A stretch of DNA of 64,000 bases. Source: Gordonia gummivorans. Its GTDB lineage: Bacteria > Actinomycetota > Actinomycetes > Mycobacteriales > Mycobacteriaceae. How positions within the stretch are numbered: the stretch's first letter is position 1; each line of letters begins with the position of its first letter. The notes under the pieces were generated by a model, which saw only the letters and a list, made by a program, of their open reading frames with translations, was not told the origin of the DNA and searched no databases. Where the stretch lies: positions 62,001 to 126,000 of the forward strand of contig NZ_JAKWBF010000006.1 in NCBI RefSeq assembly GCF_022513585.1, in the 5' to 3' direction. A program made the translations under genes and the position numbers. Shown one piece after another: positions 33,476 to 43,054 of the stretch.

Positions 33476-34537
33476 ATGTCCTCCGATATCCATATCCTGT
33501 CGGTTGATGGCGCTAGATCGCGACCTCTGGAACCGAGCACACTTGCTGCCTCGCATTACCTGGAGTCCACGCATCTAGAACAGTGGGTTTGCGATAACCC
33601 ATCCGTCCTCGGGGAGGGCGTGATGGTCGTGACCCGCCAGTACGCCCAATGGTCGTCGGATGATGGCGATCTGGCACGCGAGCGTCTGGATATCCTCGGA
33701 CTTGATACCTCAGGACAACTCGTCGTCGTCGAACTCAAACGCGGCAACGATTCCCGCATCCACCTCCAGGCCATCACCTACGCTGCGCTCGTCGCAGGTT
33801 TCGACAAGCACACGTTGGCGGACGCGCATGCAGAGTACTTGGGAACGCTTGGAGTCGAAACGTCGACAGAAGACGCCCTGAACAGACTGGTCGATCACGT
33901 CAGCGATGACTGGGACGACGACATTCTTAAGGCGCCACGAATTGTCCTCATCGCCGAGTCGTATGCGGCGCAGACGCTTACAACGGTGTCGTGGTTGTCC
34001 GAGATCGCTCCGAAGCTCGTCCTCGAAATGCACACAGCCAACCTGTTTCACGGTTTGGCGGACGGATCGGAGCCATGCGTCGTTTTTCGGCGGCAGTTCC
34101 CGCCGGATGATCCGGCGGCTCGCGTCCTGACTCCCGGTGTCGCAGCGGTTGAGTCAGCCTCGACTCGAATCGCAGAGCGCAAACGTGCGGCTCGATCGAC
34201 CTATCTACTGCACGAGAACCGGGCGATCCCCGAAGGCGCCAGCATCGCACTCCGACTCCGTGGCTCGCTGTCCGCTGAGCTCGTCGACCAGGTGGAAGAG
34301 TGGGTTGCCGAGGCTCCGGAGCGAGGTCTATCAACGTGGGTTCGCAACAAGGACAAACCTCTCCAGTGGAATGCCGAAACGGTGCTAGGGCGCACCTGGA
34401 CCCCGACAAACCTTGCTCGGCACGTCATTGCCGAAGCAACAGGGGTGGACAAAGATTCGATCCCCGGCGGAGATGTGTGGTACTTCGAGGGGAAGAGTCT
34501 GATCACCCTGGCACGCGAGGTTTCGGGGCAGGAATGA
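33476..34537 (+). CDS. Predicted NucS/DUF91-like PD-(D/E)XK nuclease
   Basis: 353 aa. At about residues 70-105 the pattern RLDILGLD, then LVVVELKRGND, then LQAITYAALVAGF gives the Asp, Glu-x-Lys and Gln-helix signature of the PD-(D/E)XK superfamily, in the form used by NucS/DUF91-like proteins. The C-terminal part (about 230-353) is of unknown fold with a block VRNKDKPLQWNAETV. No helicase or HTH motif. It is preceded by its own leaderless promoter and followed after 43 bp by an HNH endonuclease gene on the same strand, so the two may form a small operon. A role in DNA restriction or repair is inferred. Confidence 0.7.
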   Translation: MSSDIHILSVDGARSRPLEPSTLAASHYLESTHLEQWVCDNPSVLGEGVMVVTRQYAQWSSDDGDLARERLDILGLDTSGQLVVVELKRGNDSRIHLQAITYAALVAGFDKHTLADAHAEYLGTLGVETSTEDALNRLVDHVSDDWDDDILKAPRIVLIAESYAAQTLTTVSWLSEIAPKLVLEMHTANLFHGLADGSEPCVVFRRQFPPDDPAARVLTPGVAAVESASTRIAERKRAARSTYLLHENRAIPEGASIALRLRGSLSAELVDQVEEWVAEAPERGLSTWVRNKDKPLQWNAETVLGRTWTPTNLARHVIAEATGVDKDSIPGGDVWYFEGKSLITLAREVSGQE

Positions 34538-34580
34538 TTGAAGTCCGGGTACGCGCCTGCATTGGTGCAGGAAGGGAAAT

Positions 34581-35495
34581 GTGACGACTCAGGAGGAGTT
34601 CGACCGCGACCTGCGGCTCGAAGCGATGGGGTGGCTTACACGACGTAGCCAGGACGGTCTCGATGCGCTCCGATCGGACGACTTGCTCGAGTTCACCTTT
34701 CGAGGTGATCGATTTCGCCTCATGGACGCCCAGCGCGGGATTCGCAAGCCGCGTCAGCTAGACAGCGCGCTCTCCATCCGCACGGTGTACAGCGCTGACG
34801 AGGCTAAGCGACCCTATGCGGACGAGATCGGTGACGACGGGTCGATCAGCTACAAATGGCGAGGGGATGATCCCGAGCATCCGGAGAACCGAGCCCTGCG
34901 GCGCGCGATGGAGAATGGGCAGCCGCTAATTTGGTTCTTCGGCGTGGGCACAGCATTGTACAAGCCGATCTTCCCGATTTACATTGTGCGCGAAGAGCCC
35001 GAGAGTCATCAGTTCATTCTTGCGCCGGACGACGTCGCCCAGATCCTTCGTGACGGCCCTCCGACTGCCGAGCCGCTTAAGCGGTACGTGCAGGTTGAAT
35101 CCAAGCGGCGCCTGCATCAGCCGGTATTTCGTGCGACTGTCATGCGCGCCTACGAAACGCGTTGTGCTGTCTGTGCTCTACGGCACGGAGAACTCCTCGA
35201 TGCTGCGCATATCGTTCCGGACTCACATGAGTCGGGAATCGCCTCGGTCCGAAATGGTCTTGCGCTGTGCAAGATTCACCATGCAGCTTATGATCGCCAC
35301 ATTCTGGGGATCACGCCGAACAAGGTCGTCGAGATCCGTAAGGATTTGCTCGATGAGATCGATGGACCGATGCTGCAGCACGGCCTGAAGGAACGGCACG
35401 GACAGAAGCTGATGGTGCTACCACGTGCACGCGTTGAGCAGCCAGACCCCGAGTTGCTGGAGCTGAGCTACGAGCGGTTTAGGACAGCTGGGTGA
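34581..35495 (+). CDS. HNH endonuclease (COG3440-like predicted restriction enzyme)
   Basis: 304 aa from GTG 34581, behind GGAAGGGAAAT. The C-terminal HNH domain shows CAVCALRHGELLDAAHIVP at about residue 194 and NGLALCKIHHAAYD at about 227; His-Asn-His and Cys positions are in place. The N-terminal 150 residues (GIRKPRQLDSALSIRT, ISYKWRGDDPEHPENRALRRA, FGVGTALYKPIFPIYI) match a domain I have seen fused to HNH in predicted restriction proteins; it may read modified or specific DNA. It closes the plus-strand island: the next gene is convergent, 24 bp away. Confidence 0.82.
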   Translation: MTTQEEFDRDLRLEAMGWLTRRSQDGLDALRSDDLLEFTFRGDRFRLMDAQRGIRKPRQLDSALSIRTVYSADEAKRPYADEIGDDGSISYKWRGDDPEHPENRALRRAMENGQPLIWFFGVGTALYKPIFPIYIVREEPESHQFILAPDDVAQILRDGPPTAEPLKRYVQVESKRRLHQPVFRATVMRAYETRCAVCALRHGELLDAAHIVPDSHESGIASVRNGLALCKIHHAAYDRHILGITPNKVVEIRKDLLDEIDGPMLQHGLKERHGQKLMVLPRARVEQPDPELLELSYERFRTAG

Positions 35496-35519
35496 ATAGT
35501 GTTCGCCTCGAACAGTCGT

Positions 35520-36029
35520 TTATGCGCGCGGCAGGAGGTACGCGAGCACGTCGTTCCAATTGCGATACGGATCTTGGCCGAAGTGGATGTGCTTGCCTTG
35601 CTCCCACTTGTCCACGCCGCGTGCCGTTCGGTCGTCGATGATGTAGTCGCCGTGGTTGAGGTTCTTGTGGTGCGACAGGATCAGTCGCTTGTAGGCGGGC
35701 GAGTTCCTGTCTTCGCCAAGGTGCTGCTTAACCCACAACAGCTTGTCGGTCCAGGCGGTCGGATTGTTCCACGGTGCCGTCGACAGGATGTAGGTGTCGA
35801 AGGCCTCGGCGAGTTGGCGGAACGCATCGAGTGCACCGTCGATCGGGTCCATCAGCGAGAAGATCCCAGGCGCATCGTCGAACCTGCCCTTGAACTTCGC
35901 GCGGTCTGCGTCGCTGAGCCGGTTGATGCCCGACCGGAAGTCGACAAGGGTGTTGTCCATGTCCATGTCGATGTAGAGCACTTTCTTCGGTGATCCGGGA
36001 TCGACTGTGACGTTATGGGGTCCGGTCAT
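35520..36029 (-). CDS. 5'(3')-deoxyribonucleotidase, HAD superfamily (NT5C-like)
   Basis: 169 aa. The HAD motif I IDMDMDNTLVDF (nucleophile and acid/base Asp) lies at about residue 20; motif II Ser/Thr is in YILSTAPWNNP; motif III Lys and motif IV DYIIDDRTARG at about 128 bind Mg2+. It removes phosphate from deoxynucleoside monophosphates. Start ATG 36029 has a strong AAAGGAG site. Sitting at the edge of a defence island it could limit nucleotides for phage replication, but it may equally be a housekeeping gene; no evidence decides this. It is convergent with the HNH gene. Confidence 0.88.
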   Translation of the reverse strand: MTGPHNVTVDPGSPKKVLYIDMDMDNTLVDFRSGINRLSDADRAKFKGRFDDAPGIFSLMDPIDGALDAFRQLAEAFDTYILSTAPWNNPTAWTDKLLWVKQHLGEDRNSPAYKRLILSHHKNLNHGDYIIDDRTARGVDKWEQGKHIHFGQDPYRNWNDVLAYLLPRA

Positions 36030-36054
36030 GGGTCTCCTTTCGTTGTAGGACTCT

Positions 36055-37575
36055 CTACCCGATTCGGTTGAAGAGCGTTCCTTCGATCCCGGAGTCCGTC
36101 AGGAACTGCTCCAGCGTCGGGGTGTCCCCGAAACGCTGGGCGATTGTCGTCAGCAGATCGTCGTCGGCGTTGAGCCCGAGTAGCGTGCGCAGCCGAGTGG
36201 TGTCCTCCGTCGAGAACGTCCTTGTGAACTCGTACTCGTCGTGTCCGAAGAACCGCTCGACGCCGCGGCCGATGTCGTGGCCTTCGATGCGCAGCGCTCC
36301 GTTGTCGTCGAGTTCGATCACTCGAAAGACGGTTCCGTCGCTGTCGTGCCTGTTGGTGAGCACCAGGCTGCGGGGGTGCTGCCGGTGTGTCGGCTGCGTT
36401 GGATTCGGGTTCATCTCAACCTTTCTGGTGATCGTGGCCGGACCGCCCAGCACGACGAGGCGCAGCGCCGCGCGGAGTTGCTCGGTGGTGGCGCGCCAGA
36501 CCTGTTCTTCGTGTCGGCAGGCGGCTGCTTCCTCGGCGTCACCGGCGTCCTCGGCTTCGGCGGCCGACTTGCTCCACTCGATCGACTGCTGCTGGGTGAC
36601 GCGGATGTAGTCGAGGATGGCGGACTGGTCCTGGTCGCAGATCACGGCGACCTCGTGCGCGCTCAACGAGGTGCCGTCGTCATCGAGCACGACGAGCGTC
36701 TGCAGCGGGTCGGGCAGATTGCCGTCCTCGGGCTCAGAAGGGTTGTCCGCGTGGGTGATCGCCGAGATTACCTCGGGGGCGGAGTCGGTCATGAACTCGA
36801 ACCAGCAGCCGAGAGCGTTGACGAGATTCACCCGATGAAACACTCGTACGTTCACGGTCATGAACGCCATGACCGAGGTCTCGTGAAGGACCAGCTTCAC
36901 GCCGGGAAAGTGGACCGATTCTGTAGCAACGTATTCCGCAGCTTTCGCTGTGTCGGGCACCTCGTCGACAAGCGTCGTGAACAGTTCCACCGTTGGTTCC
37001 TCGCCGAGCACCCGAAGCCACGATGGGGCGGTGTTGGTGGGCAGGGCGATGTCGCCGTCGGCGTCGGGCTGGATGTGCTGGCCGGCGATGTCGGAGATCA
37101 CCTCGATGACGCAGCGCAGCAGGTGATCTCGCGAATCGGGGACGGTGGCAATGGCGAGCGACGCCTCGCGCGGCATCGATGCGGCGTCGGCCAGCATCGC
37201 CGGATGGACGACCTCCCAGATCTCGCGCAACGTCCACACCGCAAGGTGGGCGAGTTCGTCGACGCGTCGGCGCGAGACTTCGTAGATCAGGCGTCCGCCA
37301 TTCAGGAGTCGCCAGTTGGCTCCCTGCATCTGCTTCACATTGACCACCCAGAACTCCCGGGTGCTGTGCAGATCGGTTACCTGGACAGTGGCGCGCACGC
37401 GGTGCGCGCGGGTCACCGTGAAGGTGATGACGCCGTGCGGTCCCTCCGGGAACTCGTCGGACTGTGCGACAGTCAGCTCGCCGCCGACTGGCAGCGTGCT
37501 GAGACGGTCAGCGAGGTCGTTGCGGAACGTCCGCCAGGCGTCGTCGACGAGGGTGTCGAAATTGGCGCCGGTCAT
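36055..37575 (-). CDS. Unknown protein, possibly with TY-Chap (CesT/YbjN-like) domains, 506 aa
   Basis: ATG 37575 is chosen because GAGGAGGAGCCACC lies directly before it; the longer frame upstream is repeat sequence. The N-terminal 300 residues contain two similar alpha/beta blocks (AHRVRATVQVTDL, then LRREIWEV-like helix; and VHFPGVKLVLHETSVMAF, then EFMTDSAPEVISAI) that resemble T3SS/YbjN-type peptide-binding chaperones described in actinobacterial conflict systems. This is a low-confidence reading. After a charged helical stretch (SKSAAEAEDAGDAEEAAACR) and a Pro/His linker, the C-terminal 95 residues form a separate domain (RVIELDDNGALRIEGHDIG). No catalytic motif seen. Probably in one transcript with the nucleotidase, 25 bp downstream. 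Confidence 0.7.
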   Translation of the reverse strand: MTGANFDTLVDDAWRTFRNDLADRLSTLPVGGELTVAQSDEFPEGPHGVITFTVTRAHRVRATVQVTDLHSTREFWVVNVKQMQGANWRLLNGGRLIYEVSRRRVDELAHLAVWTLREIWEVVHPAMLADAASMPREASLAIATVPDSRDHLLRCVIEVISDIAGQHIQPDADGDIALPTNTAPSWLRVLGEEPTVELFTTLVDEVPDTAKAAEYVATESVHFPGVKLVLHETSVMAFMTVNVRVFHRVNLVNALGCWFEFMTDSAPEVISAITHADNPSEPEDGNLPDPLQTLVVLDDDGTSLSAHEVAVICDQDQSAILDYIRVTQQQSIEWSKSAAEAEDAGDAEEAAACRHEEQVWRATTEQLRAALRLVVLGGPATITRKVEMNPNPTQPTHRQHPRSLVLTNRHDSDGTVFRVIELDDNGALRIEGHDIGRGVERFFGHDEYEFTRTFSTEDTTRLRTLLGLNADDDLLTTIAQRFGDTPTLEQFLTDSGIEGTLFNRIG

Positions 37576-37869
37576 GGTGGCTCCTCCTCTCTGTGGATGA
37601 CAGTTGATCAGTAGTGCTTGGTCGGCTACCGAGGTCGCTGCACCAGGGCTTCGAGGCTCGTCGACTTCGAGACGCTCCATGCTCGTACCTCGCATGGGGC
37701 TCCTCAGCCCGGCGGCTATCGCTCCTCGCACCTCAGCCGGCGGGGGGTGTCGCTCCTCGCGCAGCCAGTGGTAGGGGGCTGACGCTCCCCACGCCCGGCT
37801 GATGGTCGGGAATCAACTTGCACCCTCAGAATAGGAGGGGGGTACGACAGTTTCGGGCATCATGGCGGG
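37576..37869. repeat. Intergenic region with degenerate GC-rich repeats
   Basis: Divergent gap of 294 bp between the unknown 506-aa gene and the NERD-helicase gene. It holds a copy of the GGCTTCGAGGCTCG unit (about 37643) and several variants of CGCTCCTCGCACCTCAGCC-type sequence (about 37700-37800), related to the family near 45.6, 53.8 and 59.3 kb. Promoters for both genes must lie here; a possible box is CAGAAT at 37828. Confidence 0.5.
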
Positions 37870-39522
37870 ATGGTGCAGACCTACCCCGAGAATCCGCGTT
37901 TCGCCGCGTCGAGCGAGGAGAAGGTGTGGAATCTACTGACCGAGCAGTTGCTCGACCAGGATCTCGTCGTCGCCGGTCAGCGGGTCACCGACCACGATAA
38001 GGACCACGAGATCGACTTTGTGGTCGCCATCGAGGGTGCGGGGATCGTGTGCGTCGAGGTGAAGGGCGGCACGGTCTGGCACGACGGCGAGTCGTGGTGG
38101 CAGGAACGAGTGGGGCAGCCCAAGCAGATTGACCCCGTCGCGCAGGTGCGGTCCGGGTGCTATGCGTTGCGGGAGTTCGTCGAATCCGATCCGGGTTGGA
38201 CGCAGGGCCGGGTGCGGTGGGATCACGTGGTGGTGTTTCCGAACACCGAGTTCGAGCCGGCATTTGCGGTGCCGGACTGTCCGCGGTGGAAGGTGATCGA
38301 TCGAAACCAGCTCGATCACCTGATGCCGCTGATCAGGAAGGTGCTGCTGGACAAGGGTGGCGACCTACCCGTCATCGACGCGGCCGGCATCGAGCAGTTG
38401 CGCACGGCGCTGGGTGGTCGGGGTCTGCCGCAGCGCGACGTCGTGGCTCGGGCGTTGGAGAACGAGGATGTCGCGGATTCGCTGACCGAACATCAGGCCG
38501 TGATTCTGGGGGCCATCCGGAGTCTGCACCGCGTTGAGATCCGTGGCGGCGCGGGGAGCGGCAAGACGTTCCTGGCGGTGGAACAGGCTCGGCGACTGGC
38601 GAAGTCGGGTCTGCGTGTCGCGCTCATCTGCTATTCGCATGGCCTCGCGTCGTACCTTGAGCGGCTCACCGCGACGTGGAAGCGGCAGGAGCGTCCGGCC
38701 TATGTGGGCGAGTTCCACGATCTCGGTGTGCAGTGGGGTGCGCCGAGCGGGCCCGACGAGCTCGAACGGACCAAGGCGGCGTCGGAGTTCTGGGAGCACG
38801 ACCTCCCACGGCTGATGCTCGAGAAAGCGCTGGAGCTGCCGCCGGGGCAGCGGTTCGACGCGATCGTCGTCGACGAAGCGCAGGACTTCGCCGACTCCTG
38901 GTGGCGTCCGCTGCTCGCGAGCCTCCGCGACGAGGATGCCAGCGGGATATACGTGTTCAGCGATGAGGGGCAGCGCGTGTTCGATCGCCAGGGGTCGCCG
39001 CCGGTTCCGTTGGTGCCGCTGATCCTCGACCATAATCTGCGTAACACCAAGCAGATCGCCGAAGCATTCAAACCGCTTGTCGGACAGCGCATGCAGCTGC
39101 GTGGCGGCGACGGCCCGGATGTGCGGTTCGTCCAGTGCGCACCTGAGGACGCGCTGGGCATGGCCGACGACGAGGTCGAGGCGCTGATGGAGCAAGGCTG
39201 GCGCGCCGAGGACATCGCGCTGCTGACCACCGGGAGTCGTCACCCTGAGCAGGTGGAGCGGCAGAACGAGGGCAACAAGTCGTACTGGGCGACGTTCTGG
39301 GATACCGAGCAGGTGTTCTACGGGCACGTCCTGGGTTTCAAAGGGCTCGAACGACGCGTCGTGGTGCTGGCGCTCAACGAGTCGAAACCGCGTGATCGCT
39401 CCCGGGAGCGGCTGTATGTCGGGCTGTCGCGAGCGCGGGATCAGCTCGTCGTGTGCGGCGACCCGGAGTTCGTGCGGGAAGTCGGCGGTGGGGAAGTGGT
39501 GAGGCGTTTGGGGATGGTGTGA
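37870..39522 (+). CDS. NERD nuclease-domain protein fused to UvrD-like helicase
   Basis: 550 aa. The N-terminal NERD domain (about residues 10-110) shows EIDFVVAIEGAGIVCVEVKGG, the Asp/Glu-x-Lys pattern of a restriction-type nuclease fold. The helicase part has RGGAGSGKTFLA at about 226, IVVDEAQDFADSW at about 332, HNLRNTKQIAEA, a motif V-like KGLERRVVVLALNES and YVGLSRARDQL at about 515. NERD-helicases of this length are common in actinobacteria and have been linked to DNA processing and to some nuclease-helicase defence genes; the specific role here is unknown. It starts at ATG 37870 and is followed after 88 bp by a SNF2 gene with its own promoter. Confidence 0.87.
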   Translation: MVQTYPENPRFAASSEEKVWNLLTEQLLDQDLVVAGQRVTDHDKDHEIDFVVAIEGAGIVCVEVKGGTVWHDGESWWQERVGQPKQIDPVAQVRSGCYALREFVESDPGWTQGRVRWDHVVVFPNTEFEPAFAVPDCPRWKVIDRNQLDHLMPLIRKVLLDKGGDLPVIDAAGIEQLRTALGGRGLPQRDVVARALENEDVADSLTEHQAVILGAIRSLHRVEIRGGAGSGKTFLAVEQARRLAKSGLRVALICYSHGLASYLERLTATWKRQERPAYVGEFHDLGVQWGAPSGPDELERTKAASEFWEHDLPRLMLEKALELPPGQRFDAIVVDEAQDFADSWWRPLLASLRDEDASGIYVFSDEGQRVFDRQGSPPVPLVPLILDHNLRNTKQIAEAFKPLVGQRMQLRGGDGPDVRFVQCAPEDALGMADDEVEALMEQGWRAEDIALLTTGSRHPEQVERQNEGNKSYWATFWDTEQVFYGHVLGFKGLERRVVVLALNESKPRDRSRERLYVGLSRARDQLVVCGDPEFVREVGGGEVVRRLGMV

Positions 39523-39596
39523 CGCGCGAGGTCAGAGGGCTCTTTCGGTCGCTGCGACACCCCCGTGTGCAGCCTGTTTCCGGCCGTCACGCGCAG

Positions 39597-39602
39597 TATT
39601 CT
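39597..39602 (+). promoter_or_regulatory. -10 box (TATTCT) for a leaderless transcript
   Basis: TATTCT lies eight bases before the GTG at 39611, again the TAnnnT spacing of a leaderless actinobacterial mRNA. Confidence 0.55.
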
Positions 39603-39610
39603 CGACCATT

Positions 39611-42600
39611 GTGACCACCCCTTCGCTCACCGTCAGTGTCGCCGAGTTGGGCAGGAGATTCACCTCCAACACCATCGCGAACGGACGGGCATCATCGAGT
39701 GGGCGGAGCGTGCAGGATCACGAGTGGTCGGAAGACGGCTTGACGCTGACCGGCACGGTCGCGGGCATTAAAGGCCGCTATCACACCTACCGACAACATA
39801 TCCGTTTCCGTGGCGAGCCCGCGGTCGCGAGCATCAGTCACACGGTGTGCACCTGCCCTGCGCGCACCGACTGCCAGCATGTGGTTGCGTTGTTGCTGGC
39901 GGTGAGCAGAGCGACCGCAGTACCTGCACCTGCGCTGCCAGGCATCGTCGCGTCAACTCCGTCCACGACAGTGACACCGCTGCCGCGGACGTGGCGCTCG
40001 GCGGTCAAAGATATCGTCGGCGGTTCTTCGGCGTCGACGAACTCGGGAGGGAAACCGTTGGCGTTGGCGGTCGGGCGGACCACGCCGACACGCCACGGTG
40101 ACGGTGTGCTGACCCTGCGCCCGATGACGGTCGGCGCTCGCGGCAATTGGATCAAGACCGGTGCCACGTGGCGCGACGTCGTGTCGCCCTACGCCGCCGG
40201 GCTCGACCCCAACCAGCAGGCTTCCTTGCGCGCAATGTATCGCGTGCTGGCCGGTGGAGCCTACGGCTACTCGTCCAACGACGACACCGTGTCGCTGGCC
40301 GCTCCGCCCCGCGCGTTGTGGCGACTACTCGCCGATATCGTTTCCGACGGCGTCGAACTTATCGCCGAACCGTCGCTGCGCGTGAACGAGATCCGGGTTG
40401 GTCGGGCGTCGCTGGGTTATGCGATCACCGCACATCCCGACGGTGCCCAGCTGTTCGGGGAACTCGTCATCGACGGTGAGGTGGTCGACGCCGCCGATGT
40501 CGACACCATCGGCCTGCCCGACCCGCACGGGGTGTGGCGCATCGCCGACGGAGTGCTGACGCTCGCGCCGCTCGAGCAGTCGGTGACAGCACGCGAGTTC
40601 GAGGCGCTGCAAGAGGGTTCGGAGATCGTCATCCCGTCGGCCGACCTCGCCGAGTTCAGCCTCGACGTGCTGCCCAATCTTTCGCAGCGTCGCGCTGTGA
40701 CAGTCGCCGACGGTGTGCTTACGCCACCGAAAGTTGAAGGCCCCGAAGCGGTTTTGACTGTCACCGACTCCGAGAATGGTGCTCGCTACTCCTGGAGCGT
40801 CGGCTATCGGGTCAACGACGCCAACGTCGTGTTCGACCCATCCCAGCCCATCGGTGCCACGGCCTACCGCGACGAGTCCGCCGAAGACGCGCTGTGGACG
40901 CGCATCACACCCGACATGCAGACGGTGGCATTCCTGAACTCCCACTGGACGTATCACACGATCCTGCGGCTGGTCACCAAAGCTCGGCGCGCTCCCACCC
41001 AGGACGCGATCGACGCAATCGAACGCCTCGACGCAGCTGCCACACACTTTGACGCGGTGGCCGAGGCGTCGGTGACGATGCTGCGCCACCCGATGACCTT
41101 GACACAGCCGGAACTGGCCGTGCTCTGCGGCGAAGTGATTCCGGCAATGCGCGAGCAGGCCGACATCCGCGTCGACTACCGGTGCGCCGACGAGTACCGT
41201 CCAGCGGCGCATCAGGGAGAGATCGCCTTCAGCGCCGACGACCAGCCGGGAAACGACTGGTTCGGTCTCGAGGTCACAGTCACCGTCGGCGAACTGACTC
41301 TCCCGATCGCGGACGTGATCGCCCAATTGGCCACCGGGGCAACACACATGCTGTTGCCGGGCAATGAGTACATCGCGCTCGACACTCCCGAGCTGCTGCG
41401 GCTCACCGAGTTGCTCGTCGAGGCTCGCACGCTCGGTGAGATCGACGCCGACCGCGTCAGCACGCGCAGCCTCAATGCGACATTCTGGGAGGAGCTACTC
41501 GCTCTCGGCGTCATCGACAAACAACTCGAGCAGTGGCGTCAACGGATGGCACAGCTGGCGAAAGCCAGGCCGCCCCGACCGGTGAAGCCTTCGAAGCGGC
41601 TGAAAGCCGACCTGCGGCAGTATCAGCAAGACGGCCTGAACTGGCTGTCGTTCCTATGGAAGAACGAGCTTGGCGGTGTTCTCGCCGACGACATGGGTTT
41701 GGGTAAGACGGTGCAGACGTTGGCGTTGGTGGCCCGTGCCGTCGACGCTGATCGGACGTCGCGGTTCCTGGTGGTTGCGCCGACGAGCGTGGTGCCCAAC
41801 TGGGTCGCCGAGTGTCGTAAGTTCGTTCCCGGGCTGAAGGTTTCGGCGGTCACGGCGACGGGCAAGCGCAGCGAGATCCCGTTCGACGAGCAGGTCGACG
41901 GCGCGCACATCGTCGTCACGTCGTACACCTTGCTGCGATTAGGGTTCGACGACTTCGACCGATTCCAGTGGAACGGTGTCATTTTCGACGAGGCGCAGTT
42001 CATCAAGAACCACACCGGCAAGACACACCAGTGCGCGCGTCGAATCGAGGCGCCGTTCAAGTTGGCGATCACCGGCACGCCTATGGAGAACAACCTGATG
42101 GAGTTGTGGTCGCTGCTGTCGGTCACCGCACCCGGCCTGTTCCCGTCGCCGACCACCTTCACCAACTACTTCCGCAAACCCATCGAATCCGGTTCGGCAC
42201 CTGAGCGTCTCGACACGCTGCGGCGTCGGATCAAGCCGCTGATGTTGCGTCGCACCAAGGACCAGGTCGCCATCGACCTGCCGCCCAAGCAGGAGCAGGC
42301 GATGGTGCTGGATCTGTCGTCGAAGCACCGCAAGATCTACGACACCCGGCTCGCACGAGAACGGCAGAAGGTGCTCGGACTGCTCGGCGACTGGGAGAAG
42401 AACCGCTTCCAGGTGTTCCGCTCGCTGAGCATGCTGCGCCAGCTGAGTCTGCATGCTGCGCTGGTGGATTCGTCGCACAACGCGGTGAACTCGGCCAAGG
42501 TGGACTACCTGTCCGAGCAGCTCCCGGCGTTGGTCGACGAGGGACACAGCGCGCTGGTGTTCAGCCAGTTCACCCGGTTCCTCGACATCGTGCGCGCCCA

Positions 42601-43000
42601 CCTCGACGAGGCGGGTATCACCTACAGCTACCTCGACGGCTCGATGTCGGCGAAGCAGCGCGACAAAGCGGTGCGGCAGTTCACCTCCGGCGTCAACCAG
42701 GTCTTCCTGATCAGCCTCAAAGCCGGCGGGTTCGGGCTCAACCTGACCGAGGCCGACTACTGCTTCGTGTGCGACCCCTGGTGGAACCCGGCCGCCGAAG
42801 CGCAGGCCGTCGACCGTGCCCACCGCATCGGACAGCAGCGTCCCGTCAACGTGTACCGACTGGTGTCGGCGGACACCATCGAAGAACGCGTCGTGCGACT
42901 CCAGGAACGCAAGCGAGCCCTGTTCGACGCGGTCGTGGATGACGGGGAGCTATTCGGAACCGCGTTGAGCGCGGCGGATATTCGGGAGATGTTGGCGTAG
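39611..43000 (+). CDS. SWIM zinc-finger SNF2 helicase (HelZ-like)
   Basis: 1129 aa. The SWIM finger (Cys-x-Cys...Cys-x-His) appears as VCTCPARTDCQHVV at about residue 80. The middle 550 residues are uncharacterised. The SNF2 motor begins with LADDMGLGKTVQTL at about 692, then FDEAQFIKN at about 793, GTPMENNLMELWS, SLKAGGFGLNLTEADY and AQAVDRAHRIGQQRP at about 1060. This is the usual layout and size of actinobacterial SWIM-SNF2 proteins (Rv2101-like), which remodel nucleoprotein and are widely conserved, so it may be core rather than island cargo. Confidence 0.9.
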   Translation: MTTPSLTVSVAELGRRFTSNTIANGRASSSGRSVQDHEWSEDGLTLTGTVAGIKGRYHTYRQHIRFRGEPAVASISHTVCTCPARTDCQHVVALLLAVSRATAVPAPALPGIVASTPSTTVTPLPRTWRSAVKDIVGGSSASTNSGGKPLALAVGRTTPTRHGDGVLTLRPMTVGARGNWIKTGATWRDVVSPYAAGLDPNQQASLRAMYRVLAGGAYGYSSNDDTVSLAAPPRALWRLLADIVSDGVELIAEPSLRVNEIRVGRASLGYAITAHPDGAQLFGELVIDGEVVDAADVDTIGLPDPHGVWRIADGVLTLAPLEQSVTAREFEALQEGSEIVIPSADLAEFSLDVLPNLSQRRAVTVADGVLTPPKVEGPEAVLTVTDSENGARYSWSVGYRVNDANVVFDPSQPIGATAYRDESAEDALWTRITPDMQTVAFLNSHWTYHTILRLVTKARRAPTQDAIDAIERLDAAATHFDAVAEASVTMLRHPMTLTQPELAVLCGEVIPAMREQADIRVDYRCADEYRPAAHQGEIAFSADDQPGNDWFGLEVTVTVGELTLPIADVIAQLATGATHMLLPGNEYIALDTPELLRLTELLVEARTLGEIDADRVSTRSLNATFWEELLALGVIDKQLEQWRQRMAQLAKARPPRPVKPSKRLKADLRQYQQDGLNWLSFLWKNELGGVLADDMGLGKTVQTLALVARAVDADRTSRFLVVAPTSVVPNWVAECRKFVPGLKVSAVTATGKRSEIPFDEQVDGAHIVVTSYTLLRLGFDDFDRFQWNGVIFDEAQFIKNHTGKTHQCARRIEAPFKLAITGTPMENNLMELWSLLSVTAPGLFPSPTTFTNYFRKPIESGSAPERLDTLRRRIKPLMLRRTKDQVAIDLPPKQEQAMVLDLSSKHRKIYDTRLARERQKVLGLLGDWEKNRFQVFRSLSMLRQLSLHAALVDSSHNAVNSAKVDYLSEQLPALVDEGHSALVFSQFTRFLDIVRAHLDEAGITYSYLDGSMSAKQRDKAVRQFTSGVNQVFLISLKAGGFGLNLTEADYCFVCDPWWNPAAEAQAVDRAHRIGQQRPVNVYRLVSADTIEERVVRLQERKRALFDAVVDDGELFGTALSAADIREMLA

Positions 43001-43054
43001 GGAGCCAGATAGCGACCAGCACCGATATCGCCTGCAAGCAATATCGTTTCGAAG

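Noticed and set aside
5492..35495. BREX, Dnd or Zorya system
   Set aside because: No PglZ, BrxL, DndB-E or ZorAB-type motor proteins seen.
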